Source: Myxococcota bacterium
GTDB taxonomy: Bacteria; Myxococcota_A; Polyangia; Palsa-1104; JAEUJZ01
Direction: 5' to 3'
Length of the DNA: 64,000 nucleotides
NCBI GenBank assembly: GCA_025057315.1
Contig: JANWXW010000160.1
Location: 1 to 64,000 of the forward strand
Shown here: positions 17,010 to 26,700 of the stretch, one piece after another
How positions within the stretch are numbered: position 1 is the stretch's first letter
Layout of the letters: each line of letters starts with the position of its first letter
Position numbers and translations under genes: made by a program
The notes under the pieces: model-generated
Told to the model about the DNA's origin: nothing
The model's database searches: none
The model's input: only the letters and a program-made list of their open reading frames with translations

Positions 17010-20000
17010 GTGGTAACCGAACCGGACATGGCCAACAAGAAGCATCGCGGGCAGACGCAATCGCCCCTGCCGGGGACAGCAGGGGGGGCGGAGATAGCAG
17101 GGGGGGCGGGGACAGCAGCGGGGATCGAGCAGGACCCCACCGCGGGGTGGCCCCACGACTACCACCTGCTCCTGGAGCGCCTCCAGTCAGGCCAGCTGGT
17201 GCTGTGCGCCGGCGCCGCCCTGGGCGCCAGCGAGGGACGTCCCACCTGGTGTGGCATCGTCGAGCGGCTCCTTGGCCGTCTGGAGCCCAGCCCCGAGGTG
17301 CAAGAGGCCCGCGCCATGCTGGAGCGTCACCCGCTTACCGTCAGCGGCTTTGTGCGGCGCTCGCTGGGCAGCACCTTCCGCGAGGTGCTTGCCGAGGTGG
17401 TGCCGCGCAACGGCGTCCTGCCCGAAGCGGTGCAGCTCCTGAGCCGCTTGCCCTTTCGCGCAGTGCTGACGACCGCATACGACGACATGATCGAGCGGGC
17501 TTATGCCCAACATGGTCGGCCCATCCGTGTCTGTACCGCCTACGATGCGGCAGAGGTCCTGCGCCAGGGCCGCGGCCGGTTCCTCTTGCAAGTTTTTGGC
17601 GACCCGCTGCGCAGCCGCGACGTGGTCTTCGGCGCCGGCGACCTGCTGCGGCTGCTAGCCGACGAAGGCTTCTGTCACCTGGTGCGCGACCTGTACCACA
17701 AGCGCAGCTTTCTCTTTGTCGGCTTCGACCCCCGCGACCCCGACTTTGAGATCCTCATCGACCGCATCCTGGCCGCGCCGCCTCCTGCGGGGTCCGAGCC
17801 ACGGCACTTCGCCGTCATCCCGGGCTTGTCCCGCCTGGCACGGCAGGAGCTGGAAGCGGCCTTTGGCATCCGCGTCTTCGAGGACGAAGACGCCGTGCAC
17901 ATCCTGCGCTCCCTGCGCGACGCCATCGGCGACCAGGACGAGGAAATCCTGCCGGATGAGGACGACCTAGAGGGCTGGCTGCGGCTGCTGCAGCAGGAGC
18001 CCGACCGCACCGACGTCATCGCCCAGCTCGAGCAGATGGAAGCGCGCTTTCGGCGTCAGCGCGAAACCGATCGGCTCATCGAGCTGTGGATCGGCCGCGT
18101 CGAGGCGGAGGGAGACCCCCGGCGCCGTGCCGGCTACCTCCGTCAGGTGGCGGAGCTGCTGGAGCAGGACAAGGGCCAGATGGCCGAGGCCTTCCACTTC
18201 ATGCTCGCTGCCTACAAGGACGCCCCCGACGTAGAGATCCTCGATGAGCTGGAGCGGCTGGCAGGGACCACCGGGCAGTGGGTCGAGCTGCTGACAGCGC
18301 TGCGCGAGGTCATGGGCCAGCTCCCTCCGGAGCAGCGCGCCGACGTATGGGTGCGCATCGCGCGCCTGTACGGCGACAAGCTCAACCACCTGGACTACGC
18401 CCTTACCTCGCTCGCAGAGGCGCAGAAGCTGGAGGTAGCTGACCCGGGCACCCGCAGGCAGATGCGCGAGCTGCGCGTGGAGCTGTGCCGCCGCGCCGAA
18501 CGGTGGAAGGACCTGGCCGAGGCCCTGGGCCAGCTCGCAGCAGAGGTGGATGACCGCGAGCGGCGCATCGACCTGTACCTGGAGCAGGGCGACCTGTACG
18601 AGGCGCGCCTGGCCGATGGTGTGTCGGCGGCAGCCGCCTTCCGCAAGGCGCTGGAGATCGACCCACAAAGCCGTGACGCGCTGACCGCCCTGGAGCACCT
18701 GGCCCGGCGCCACCGCGACTGGCTGGCGTTGGTCGATGTCCTGGACCGCAAGGCCCAGCTCCTGGAGGGCAGCGGCGACAGCGAAGCAGCGCTTCAGGCC
18801 CGGCGCGAGGCGGCCTCGATTGCCACCGACCACCTGACCGACCGCCGGTCCGCCATCGCCCGCTGGGAGGAACTGCGCCGCCAGGCTCCCGGCGACCTGG
18901 ATGCGCTGCGCGCGCTGGAAAAGCTCTACGCGCAGCAGGGCAGCTACTCGGAGACATACCTCTCCGTGCTGGGCGACCTGGCCGAGGTGGTAAGCTCCGA
19001 CAAGGAGCGCCTCGCCCTCTACCGCCGTCTGGCCGCCGAATACGAGGAGCTGCCCGGTCACGCCGCCCAGGCTGCCGCGGCCCTGGAGCGAATCCTCGAC
19101 ATCGACCCGACCGCAGAGGATGCCTACCGGGGGCTTGAGCGGATCTACCGCCAGGAGCGCAAATGGCTGCTGCTGGTGGACACCTACCGACGCCATGCAG
19201 AGCACGTGCAGACCGGGCGGGCAGACATCTACGCCGCCATTGCGCGCATCTATGAAGTCGACATCCCGCAAGGACACCAAGACCAGGCTCTGCTGGCGGC
19301 GCCCCAGGCGATCGAGGCCTGGAACCAGGTGCTGCAGCTGGAGCCCGAGCATCCGGCCGCGCTGGAAGCCCTGTCGCGCCTGTACCAGCTGACCGAGGCC
19401 TTCTCCGACGCGGTGCGGATCCTCGACAAGCGCATCGCCCTGGCCGAAGACAAAAACGACAAGGTCGCGCTCTGCCACCTGGCCGCCCGCCTGACGGCCG
19501 ACCGCCTCGGCGACGACAAGGGCGCCGAGGAGCGCTTTGTGCGCGCCCTGGAGATTGACCCCCACCACCTGCCGAGCCTGACGGCGCTGGTGGAGCTGTA
19601 CCGCAAAGGGGGCGAGTACCTGCGCGCCGCCAGGCTGTTGCTGGAGGCCGAGCAGCACACCCAGAACCGTCTGGACAAGACCCGCTTCCTCGTCGAGGCA
19701 GCCGAACTGTACGCCGCGCTGGAGGACGAGCGGCAGGCCATCGAGCTGTACCAGAAGGCCCTGGCCGTTGACCCGGAGCACGTGGAGGCCGGCATGCGGG
19801 CGGCCGAGCTGCTCTGGCGCCATCAGCGCCATGCCGAGCTGGTGCCGATCCTGGAGATGCTCACGCGCAAGGCAGGCGAGCGCACCGAGCAGGTGCGGCT
19901 CCTAGGCCGTCTCGGACAGGCAGCGCTGGCCACCGGCGACCGCGAGCGGGCCCTGCGGGCCTTTGCCCGCGCAGCAGAGCTGGATCCCAGGGACCTGCTG

Positions 20001-21968
20001 TCGCAGCGGTCGCGAGCCGAGATCCTGGCCGCGCAGCAGCACTGGATGGAGGCACGCGAGGCATATGCCGCGGTCCTGGCCCACCACCGCGATGCGCTCT
20101 CGGCCGGCGAGATGGTAGGGGTGCTGTTTGCCCTGGGCCAGTGCGAACGGCACCTGGGCCACCGCGAGCAGGCGGAAAACTTCTACCGCAAGGCTCTCGA
20201 GCTCGACCCCCTGCACCGCGGCAGCCTGGAGGCCCTGCTGTCGCTGGGGGAGGTGTCCCCCAGCGAGGCCGTGGAGCTGAAGCGAGCCCTGCTGGCCACC
20301 GCATCGCTCGACGAGAAGGTCCGCCTGCTTGCCGACATCGGCGACCTGCATCAGCAGGCGCTCGCCGATCCCCAGGGCGCGCTGTCGGCCTACCGCGAGG
20401 GCCTGGCGCTCCGGCCCGACTCGCACCTTCTGCTCCACAAGTGCCTGGACCTGCTGTCCGAGCAGAAGGACTGGCCAGGGGTGGTTGAGATCCTGGAGAC
20501 GCTCGTCGGGCTGGAGCAGAACCCACGCCGGCGGGCGCGCTACCGGCAGACCATGGCCCTGGTGGCCCGCGACGAGCTCAAGGACGCTGCTCGGGCCATG
20601 GCCCAGTTCCAGGCTGCTCTTGACGACGACCCCACCCTGGAGCGCTGTGCCGTGGACCTGGAGAAGCTGGCCCTGGAGCAGCAGGACTGGCCGACACTGG
20701 CGCGCTTTTACCGACGCAAGATCAAGCAGCTTGGGCCAGATGGCGAGGGCCAGAGCCGCGAGCAGCGGGCCGAGCGCCTGCGGCTCTGGACCGCCCTGGG
20801 GGAGGTGTGCCTCAAGCACCTGGGCGAGCTGGAGTCCGCCCTGGCGGCCTTCGAGGTCACCGCGGCGCTGGACCCGGACAACATCGAGCGGCACCGCCTG
20901 CTGGCGGGCCTGTACGTCCAGGCCGGGCCCGATCGGCTGGACAAGGCGATCCTAGAGCACCAGACCATCCTGCGCCTGAACAAGGGCGAGCTGGCCAGCT
21001 ACCGGGCGCTCAAGCGGCTGTACCTGGCCGCCCGACAGCGGGACAAGGCAGCCGCTGTGGCCTCGGCGCTGGCCATCCTGGGCAAGTCCGAGCCCGAGGA
21101 TGCCGAGCTGCTGCAGGAGCTCAAGGCGCGGCCCCTGCAACCGGCCAAGCGGCCCATGCCGCAGGAGCTGTGGCGGAGGCTGACCCACCCCGAGGAGGAC
21201 CCGCAGCTCGGCGCGCTGTTCCAGGCCGTGCTGCCGGTGGTGCAGCTCGGCAACGCACGGTCCTTCAAGGACGCGGGCCTGAACCGCAAGGAACGGCTCG
21301 ACCCCCAGGCGCCGCAGCTGTATGCCAAGGCCCTGCGCTATGGGGTCGAGGTGCTGGACGCGCTCGTCCCCGAGGTCTACGTGCAACCCGAGCTGCGCGA
21401 CCGCCCCTACCAGGTCCTCCACTGCGTAGAGCGCGGGCAGGCCCCGGTCATCTGCGTGCAGCTCGGCGCCTCGCTGCTGAACCCCAAACGCCCCGAGCGC
21501 GAGGTCATGTTCGAGATCGGCAAGCTGTGCGCCCTGCTGCGGCCCAAGCGCGCCCTGCAGACGCTGCTGCCCACCGCCGCGCAGCTCGGCCTGCTCATCG
21601 ACGCGGCCATCGCGCTGGGGGGCGAGCTGGGCGGGGCACCGGCCAAGGTGGCAGAAACGGCGCAGGGGCTCAAGCGATCCCTGGCCCCAGCGGTGCTGGA
21701 ACAGGTGGCGCGCTACGGGCGCACGCTGCGCGAGGCGGGCGTGCGGGGCGAGGCCGCGGCCACCACCTGGCTGGGCTACTCCGACCTCACGGCGGTCCGC
21801 GCCGGGCTGGTGCTGTGCGGCGACCTGGAGACCGTGGCCATGCTGTTGGCCACGGACCCGCCCGGCAGCTCCCCCCTCTCCCCCCGGCAGCGCCTGCTGG
21901 AGACGCTGCACTTTTCGGTCTCGGAGGACTACTTCGCCATCCGCCAATACCTGGGCCTGATGGGCTAA
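17010..21968 (+). CDS. Giant protein: degenerate SIR2-like domain plus a long TPR array
   Basis: 1,652 residues from GTG 17010 (ATG 17028 is equally possible; no clear ribosome site for either). Residues 1-45 are low complexity. Residues 50-300 follow the SIR2_2/SIR2-like fold: GQLVLCAGAALGAS, then FRAVLTTAYDDMIERA, FLLQVFGDPLRSRD, and SFLFVGFDPRDPDFEILID. The usual catalytic Asn of TTNYD is Ala156 and the usual His of the hHG motif is Phe196, so NAD hydrolysis is unlikely. Residues 310-1450 are about 30 TPR-like repeats (e.g. AIELYQKALAVDPEHVEAGM). The last 200 residues form an unknown helical domain. SIR2-TPR proteins occur in phage defence and signalling; the function here is unknown. Confidence 0.75.
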   Translation: MVTEPDMANKKHRGQTQSPLPGTAGGAEIAGGAGTAAGIEQDPTAGWPHDYHLLLERLQSGQLVLCAGAALGASEGRPTWCGIVERLLGRLEPSPEVQEARAMLERHPLTVSGFVRRSLGSTFREVLAEVVPRNGVLPEAVQLLSRLPFRAVLTTAYDDMIERAYAQHGRPIRVCTAYDAAEVLRQGRGRFLLQVFGDPLRSRDVVFGAGDLLRLLADEGFCHLVRDLYHKRSFLFVGFDPRDPDFEILIDRILAAPPPAGSEPRHFAVIPGLSRLARQELEAAFGIRVFEDEDAVHILRSLRDAIGDQDEEILPDEDDLEGWLRLLQQEPDRTDVIAQLEQMEARFRRQRETDRLIELWIGRVEAEGDPRRRAGYLRQVAELLEQDKGQMAEAFHFMLAAYKDAPDVEILDELERLAGTTGQWVELLTALREVMGQLPPEQRADVWVRIARLYGDKLNHLDYALTSLAEAQKLEVADPGTRRQMRELRVELCRRAERWKDLAEALGQLAAEVDDRERRIDLYLEQGDLYEARLADGVSAAAAFRKALEIDPQSRDALTALEHLARRHRDWLALVDVLDRKAQLLEGSGDSEAALQARREAASIATDHLTDRRSAIARWEELRRQAPGDLDALRALEKLYAQQGSYSETYLSVLGDLAEVVSSDKERLALYRRLAAEYEELPGHAAQAAAALERILDIDPTAEDAYRGLERIYRQERKWLLLVDTYRRHAEHVQTGRADIYAAIARIYEVDIPQGHQDQALLAAPQAIEAWNQVLQLEPEHPAALEALSRLYQLTEAFSDAVRILDKRIALAEDKNDKVALCHLAARLTADRLGDDKGAEERFVRALEIDPHHLPSLTALVELYRKGGEYLRAARLLLEAEQHTQNRLDKTRFLVEAAELYAALEDERQAIELYQKALAVDPEHVEAGMRAAELLWRHQRHAELVPILEMLTRKAGERTEQVRLLGRLGQAALATGDRERALRAFARAAELDPRDLLSQRSRAEILAAQQHWMEAREAYAAVLAHHRDALSAGEMVGVLFALGQCERHLGHREQAENFYRKALELDPLHRGSLEALLSLGEVSPSEAVELKRALLATASLDEKVRLLADIGDLHQQALADPQGALSAYREGLALRPDSHLLLHKCLDLLSEQKDWPGVVEILETLVGLEQNPRRRARYRQTMALVARDELKDAARAMAQFQAALDDDPTLERCAVDLEKLALEQQDWPTLARFYRRKIKQLGPDGEGQSREQRAERLRLWTALGEVCLKHLGELESALAAFEVTAALDPDNIERHRLLAGLYVQAGPDRLDKAILEHQTILRLNKGELASYRALKRLYLAARQRDKAAAVASALAILGKSEPEDAELLQELKARPLQPAKRPMPQELWRRLTHPEEDPQLGALFQAVLPVVQLGNARSFKDAGLNRKERLDPQAPQLYAKALRYGVEVLDALVPEVYVQPELRDRPYQVLHCVERGQAPVICVQLGASLLNPKRPEREVMFEIGKLCALLRPKRALQTLLPTAAQLGLLIDAAIALGGELGGAPAKVAETAQGLKRSLAPAVLEQVARYGRTLREAGVRGEAAATTWLGYSDLTAVRAGLVLCGDLETVAMLLATDPPGSSPLSPRQRLLETLHFSVSEDYFAIRQYLGLMG
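17073..17120 (+). repeat. 18-bp tandem repeat with two G7 tracts inside the SIR2-TPR gene
   Basis: Two and a half units of an 18-bp repeat (core ACAGCAGGGGGGGCGG) start near 17076, 17094 and 17112. The first two each carry seven consecutive Gs (17082-17088 and 17100-17106). They encode the GTAGGAEIAGGAGTAAG stretch near the N-terminus, so length changes would alter the frame or the linker. Confidence 0.8.
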
Positions 21969-22108
21969 CCTCCCGCGCCCATCTGTGGCATTGCCCTCTT
22001 GTCGGGCTCAACAGGGAGCTCCCTCGCCCTCTGCCCATCCCTGGACCGTGTGGGCTCGCATCCCGAGCTCGCCTAGGGCATCGCCTCCTCGTCGGGCTCA
22101 GCGGAAAG
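21950..22108. repeat. Diverged direct duplication over convergent gene ends
   Basis: Two copies of about 69 bases (21950-22018 and 22040-22108), roughly 70% alike by hand alignment, 90 bases apart. Both share blocks such as TGTGG/GGGCATYGCC and GTCGGGCTCA. Copy 1 contains the stop of the SIR2-TPR gene and copy 2 the stop of the minus-strand gene at 22073. The origin is not known. Confidence 0.5.
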
Positions 22109-22723
22109 ATCAATGACCGCCGGGATGCCGTTCATGCCCATCACCGTCGCCCCCCGCACCAGCGCCAGCATGAGCAGCTCGCTGGCCCGCCGCCGTGCCT
22201 CCTCTGCACTTTCGCACGCGCCGGTGGGGATGATGCTACCGGTGCTCAAGGTCGACTGCTTGACCACCCCGTAGGCATAAATCTGCCCCACCCGCACCAC
22301 GTAGCCCAAAAGCGGCTCTGGGTCGGGGTCGTAGGCCTTGAGCACGTTGCCTTCCTCGTCGAGCAGCCCCCACTCGCGCAGGCTATCCAGGTAGGTGCGC
22401 CGGGGCTCTGCCACATAGGGCTGCGGCGGCACCCCGCGCTCGTATGCTTCCTCCAGCTCGGAAAAGCGCCGCGCCACCAAAAACAGCGCCATCGCCTGCT
22501 CTTGCTCCTCCTCCGCCGGCATGAACACCGTGGCCCCACTGTGGTCCACCACTGCCCAGCGGCGCGCCCCACCCCCGCGCTTGGTGTCGGGCACCGTGCC
22601 TGCCACAAAGGCCCGTCCGCGCACCTCCCCCCGGCGGCACAGCGCGATGGCCGTCTCCCACGTGCGCTCAAACAGACTGCCGCTGCGAACGATCCGACCT
22701 TCCCGTTCAGCCATCTTCGCCAT
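22073..22723 (-). CDS. Uncharacterised soluble protein
   Basis: 216 residues from ATG 22723. No family is recognised. It has no signal peptide or membrane segment. Noticeable parts are an Arg-rich beginning (EREGRIVRSGSLFERTWETAI), a middle acidic helix (EEEQEQAMALFLVARRFSELEEAYE), and a C-terminal domain with VVRVGQIYAYGVVKQSTLSTGSI and ARRRASELLMLALVRGATVM. Convergent with the SIR2-TPR gene; the divergent gene at 22932 starts 208 bases away. Confidence 0.55.
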   Translation of the reverse strand: MAKMAEREGRIVRSGSLFERTWETAIALCRRGEVRGRAFVAGTVPDTKRGGGARRWAVVDHSGATVFMPAEEEQEQAMALFLVARRFSELEEAYERGVPPQPYVAEPRRTYLDSLREWGLLDEEGNVLKAYDPDPEPLLGYVVRVGQIYAYGVVKQSTLSTGSIIPTGACESAEEARRRASELLMLALVRGATVMGMNGIPAVIDLSAEPDEEAMP

Positions 22724-22754
22724 GCATCGTCCCAACCGCGACCGGGGACGTCAA

Positions 22755-22816
22755 CCTCCTTTCCGTCCCCTCCTTTCCGTCCGGGGCGGGCCTTTGGCCC
22801 GGGGCCGCCCCGGGCC
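22755..22816. repeat. 14-bp perfect tandem duplication and 9-bp-stem hairpin
   Basis: CCTCCTTTCCGTCC occurs twice in a row (22755-22768 and 22769-22782). Fourteen bases later, 22796-22816 is a perfect inverted repeat: GGCCCGGGG, spacer CCG, CCCCGGGCC. Both lie in the intergenic region between the divergent genes 22073-22723 and 22932-23765. Confidence 0.8.
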
Positions 22817-22931
22817 AGCCTTGCGGGCAAGCTGGCACGCTACGATATCCTGGCCCCCCACCTGCCCGGCCGCACGGCCCATCCCTGTTGCTTCGTGCTG
22901 GCCGGACACAGCGGGGGTGGACTGACCGCGC

Positions 22932-23765
22932 ATGACCCCACACACCCCTTGGCTTGCTCCCTGTGCTCTAAGCACCCTCGTCCTGGTGGGGCTGGCTGCC
23001 CCGGTGGGCGCCCAGCCGCTGGCCCTATGGGCCGCCTTGCCGCCAGGCCCCACCTACTGCGACCCGCAGGGCCACCCCCGGCCCATGCCCCCCCTGGCCT
23101 TTGAGCTGCCGGGGCCCCTGGACCCTGCCCCAGACTGCGAGGGCGGCGTGCCCCGTGCCCAGCCGCCGGCTGCCGTCGTCGCCAGCCTGGGTCTGGAGCG
23201 TCCTGTGGCCATGGCCCTCCACCCAGACGGCCGAACCTGCCCCGTCGAGGTGCTGGGAGCCATCCGACAGGGGAGGCAGGCCCTGCTGCTGGCCCAACCG
23301 AGCCGCGCTGAGCCCCCCTCGCCGGCTGCGCCTGAGCACGGCGGCGCAGACTGCGCCTCCCCTGCTGGCCCCGCGCTGGCCCTGCTGCTGCGCCCGCAGC
23401 AGCCCTGTGCGCCTCCGCCCCCCTTGGGGCCGCTGCCCGGGGTGCTGCGCCGACGCATCGGTCGGCACTCGCTGCCTGCCTTCGGTCACTTCGTCGGGGG
23501 CGGCCGCTCTCTCGCGGCGGTCTTTCGGCGGCGGGGCGATGCGGCGCAGCTGGCCATCTTCGGCGAGGACGGGGCGCTGCGTCTGCACCAGGCCGTGCCC
23601 TGGCGAGCGGACCGCAAGGGGGCGGTGCAGCCCAGGGCCCTCTACCCGGTGTGCGACCTGGGCGGCCCCGGCCGGGACGGCCTGCTGCTGGTCGGGACCG
23701 CCGGCGCAGAGCCGATCTACCGGTTGCTGGCCTTCGATGGGCACGCGGTGCGAGCCTACCCCTGA
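22932..23765 (+). CDS. Secreted protein of unknown function
   Basis: 277 residues with an N-terminal signal peptide (hydrophobic ALSTLVLVGLAAPVGA, cleavage near residue 27). The mature part is Pro/Ala/Gly-rich with several Cys that could form disulphides. The C-terminal half shows beta-propeller-like text: RRRGDAAQLAIFGEDGALRLHQ and DLGGPGRDGLLLVGTAGAEPIYRLLAFDG, as in lipoproteins that compare stored values. No family is recognised. The next gene (ATG 23795) starts 29 bases after its stop, so the two are probably co-transcribed. Confidence 0.55.
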   Translation: MTPHTPWLAPCALSTLVLVGLAAPVGAQPLALWAALPPGPTYCDPQGHPRPMPPLAFELPGPLDPAPDCEGGVPRAQPPAAVVASLGLERPVAMALHPDGRTCPVEVLGAIRQGRQALLLAQPSRAEPPSPAAPEHGGADCASPAGPALALLLRPQQPCAPPPPLGPLPGVLRRRIGRHSLPAFGHFVGGGRSLAAVFRRRGDAAQLAIFGEDGALRLHQAVPWRADRKGAVQPRALYPVCDLGGPGRDGLLLVGTAGAEPIYRLLAFDGHAVRAYP

Positions 23766-23794
23766 GGGCCGCGGGGCTTGCTACACTGGGTTTG

Positions 23795-26700
23795 ATGCAT
23801 CGCTGGCTCCTGTGGGCGGCCCTGCTGGCCCTGCCCAGCCCGCTGCGGGCCGAGGACTGGCAGGTCACCCGCTCCCCCTTCGACCCCCGCCTGGTGGCCC
23901 AGCTGCAGGCCGAGCTGTGCGCCCACCCGGACGATGGGGCCACGCTGCGACGCCTGCTGTCGCTGTACCGCAGGCACCGCAGCCCCGGCCACCTGCAAAC
24001 GGAGCTGGCCGAGCGGGCCCGCAGCAGCGGCGCGCCCCAGGACCTGCTGTGCGCTGCCCGCGTGGCCCGGGAGCTGGGGCAGCTGGATGAGGCCCACACC
24101 CTGTTGCTGCAGGCCCTGGACCGGCTGCAGACGAGCCGCCCCGGCCGACCAGACCGAGCCCTGGTGCTCCTCTGGCTGGCCGACCTGGCGCTGGCCCGCA
24201 CCCCGCCCGACACCAGCGAGGGGCAGCGTCGCCTCGAAGAGGCGCTGAGCAGCCTGCCGGCCGGCGATCCCCGACGGCCCAGGCTGCTCCGCCGCCTTGC
24301 CGACCTGTGCCGCAGCGAGGGCAACCTAGCCTGCTACGAGCAGCGCCTGCAGGATCTGCTGGCCCTGGGCGGTGGCGCCAAGGACCCGCTGCGCCGGGAG
24401 CTGGCCGAGGTGCTGGGACGAGCGGGCAAGCCCAAGGAGGCCATCGCCCAGTGGCGCCAGCTGGCCAGTGGCCTCTCCGGACCGGCCCGCGCCGAGGTCG
24501 AGCTGCGCATCGGCGAGCAGCAGGAGGCCGATCGGGACGACCTGGCCGCCCTGGCCACCTACCGCGCCGCGCTGCAGCTGCTGCCGCGCGATCACCACCT
24601 GCGCCTGGATCTCTACGAGCGCCTGGTGCAGGTGCACCGCCGTCGCGACGACCTGCCGAGCCTGCTGCACATGCTGGAGCGGCAGTGGCCGCCGGGGGGC
24701 CGGGGGTTTCTGGAGTGGCAGCTGCTCGGCCGCCTCTACGATGAGTGTGGCCAGATGGACCAGGCCCAGGCGGCCTACCGGGCAGCCCTGCTGCGCAACC
24801 CGCACCACATCGACACCCGCCGGCGCCTCATCGCGGTGCTGGAGCGCAGCGGGCAGACCGACGAGGTGCTGCGCCAGTACGAGCGGCTGCAGCAGGACGC
24901 GCCCGGCGAGCCCCGCCACTACCTGGAGCTGGCGGAGCGGCTGGACAGGGCCGGGCAGCGGTCCAGGGCCCTGGGCGTGCTCCGGCGGGCTGCGGCGCGC
25001 TTTGCCGGGGATCCCTCCCTGCACAGCGCGCTGGCAGACCTGTACCAGCGCTGGGGCGAGGCGGACCTGGCGCTGCGGGAGGCCGAGCTGCTCACGCGCA
25101 TCGACCCAGGGGAGGAGGGGCACATCGTGAACCTGGGCGAGCTGTACTGGGCGCGCGGCCGCCGGGACAAGGCCGAGCAGGTGTGGAAGCGGCTCCTGGC
25201 CCACCCCAACCGCGCCCTGGGTCAGGCCCGCCTGGCCGACGTGTACGCCGAGCACGCCATGATGGGCCCGGCCGTGGAACTGTACCAGAAGGCCCTGCAG
25301 GCAGAGCCGCACAACCTGCAGATCAAGCGCGGCCTGGCCTCCGCCTACGAGCGCATGAACCGCCCCCGCGACGCGGCCCCGCTGTGGGAGCAGATCTACC
25401 TGGCCGCCCAGGGGCCGCTTCAGCACGAGGCGCGGCAGCATCTGTCGTCGCTGGTGGCCAAGGACGTGCGCCTGCGGGCACACCTTGCCACCTGGCAGCA
25501 GCGCCTGCGCGCCTTGCTGGAGCGGCCGCAGTCGCCCCCCCCAGACGAGGTGCTGGCCCTGGGCCTGCTGTGCGCCGAGGCAAGCGCTCGGCTGGGACGG
25601 CTCGCCGAGGCCGAGGCCACGCTGGCCAGCCTGCTCGGGGTGCTGCGGGACGGGCCGCCGCGGGCCGAGGTGCTGCTGCAGCTGGTGCCCCTTTACCGCC
25701 AGCAGCACAAGCTGGCCGAGGCCATCGCCGCGCTCAAGGAGGTCCTGAGCCTGCGGCCCGACCGACAAAAAGAAATCTATGCCCAGCTGGCCGAGCTGTC
25801 GATGCAGGGCTACCGCGACGAGGAGGCCCTGAGCTATGCGGAACAGGCCGTCACCGATGCCCAGGGCGAGCTGCGCCTGGGTGAGCTGCTGGAGCGCAAG
25901 GACGACGTGGCGCGGGCGATTGCGGCCTACCGGCGCGCCATCGCGCTGGACGATCGGCTGCTGCGGGCCCACATGGCGCTGGCCCGGCTCCACCTGCGGC
26001 AGGGGGACCTGGCGCAGGCCGCGGCGATGTACCGGGAGGTGGCCAAGAAAGCACCGCAGGAGGAGCTGGTGCTGGAGGCGGGCCGCAAGGCCATCGACCT
26101 GCACGAGTACCTAGGCACCTTGCCCCAGTTGGTGCGAGAGCTGACGCCGCTGGCTCACCTCTACCCGCAGAAGGCGGCTTGTCGCAAGCTGCTGCTGGAG
26201 CTCTACGAGCGCTACGCCATGCCGCTGGTGGCCCAGGCCCGTGCGGGCGATGCCGAGGCCCGCGCCGAGCTGTCTCGGCTGGGACAGAGCGGGCTGAAGC
26301 CGCTCAGCGAGGCGCTGGTGGAGGGCGATGGGGCCGAGCAGCGCGTGGCCGTGGCGCTGCTGGGCGAGCTCGGCAACCCAGCTGCGGCCCCGGCCCTGCT
26401 CCAGCTGGCCCAGGGGCCGGCCCGGGGGGGCGAGGCCGCACGCCCCTCTGCGGTCTTCAACGTCCTGGCGGGCGGGGCCCGGCCGCCGGTGGTCGGGGGA
26501 CCGGGCAGCTCCTCGGACATCGACCTCCGCGTGGGGGCGTTGGTGCAGGCAGCGCGCCTGGCCGACCCGCGCAGCGCCCCGGTGCTGGCGCGGCTGAGCC
26601 AGGCCCCCGAGCGCCAGATCCGGCTCGCCGCGGTCTATGGCCTCGGCCGGCTCGGCCCTCGCCTGGGTCGGTCCGAGGCGGAGGCCGTGCTGCGCGCCCT

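Noticed and set aside
17967..19832. Long open frame on the minus strand inside the SIR2-TPR gene
   Set aside because: It is rich in Gly, Leu, Gln and Val in a pattern typical of the antisense of GC-rich TPR coding, with no family motif.
24326..26104. Long minus-strand open frame inside the TPR/HEAT gene
   Set aside because: Same reason: antisense of a repeat protein in GC-rich DNA.
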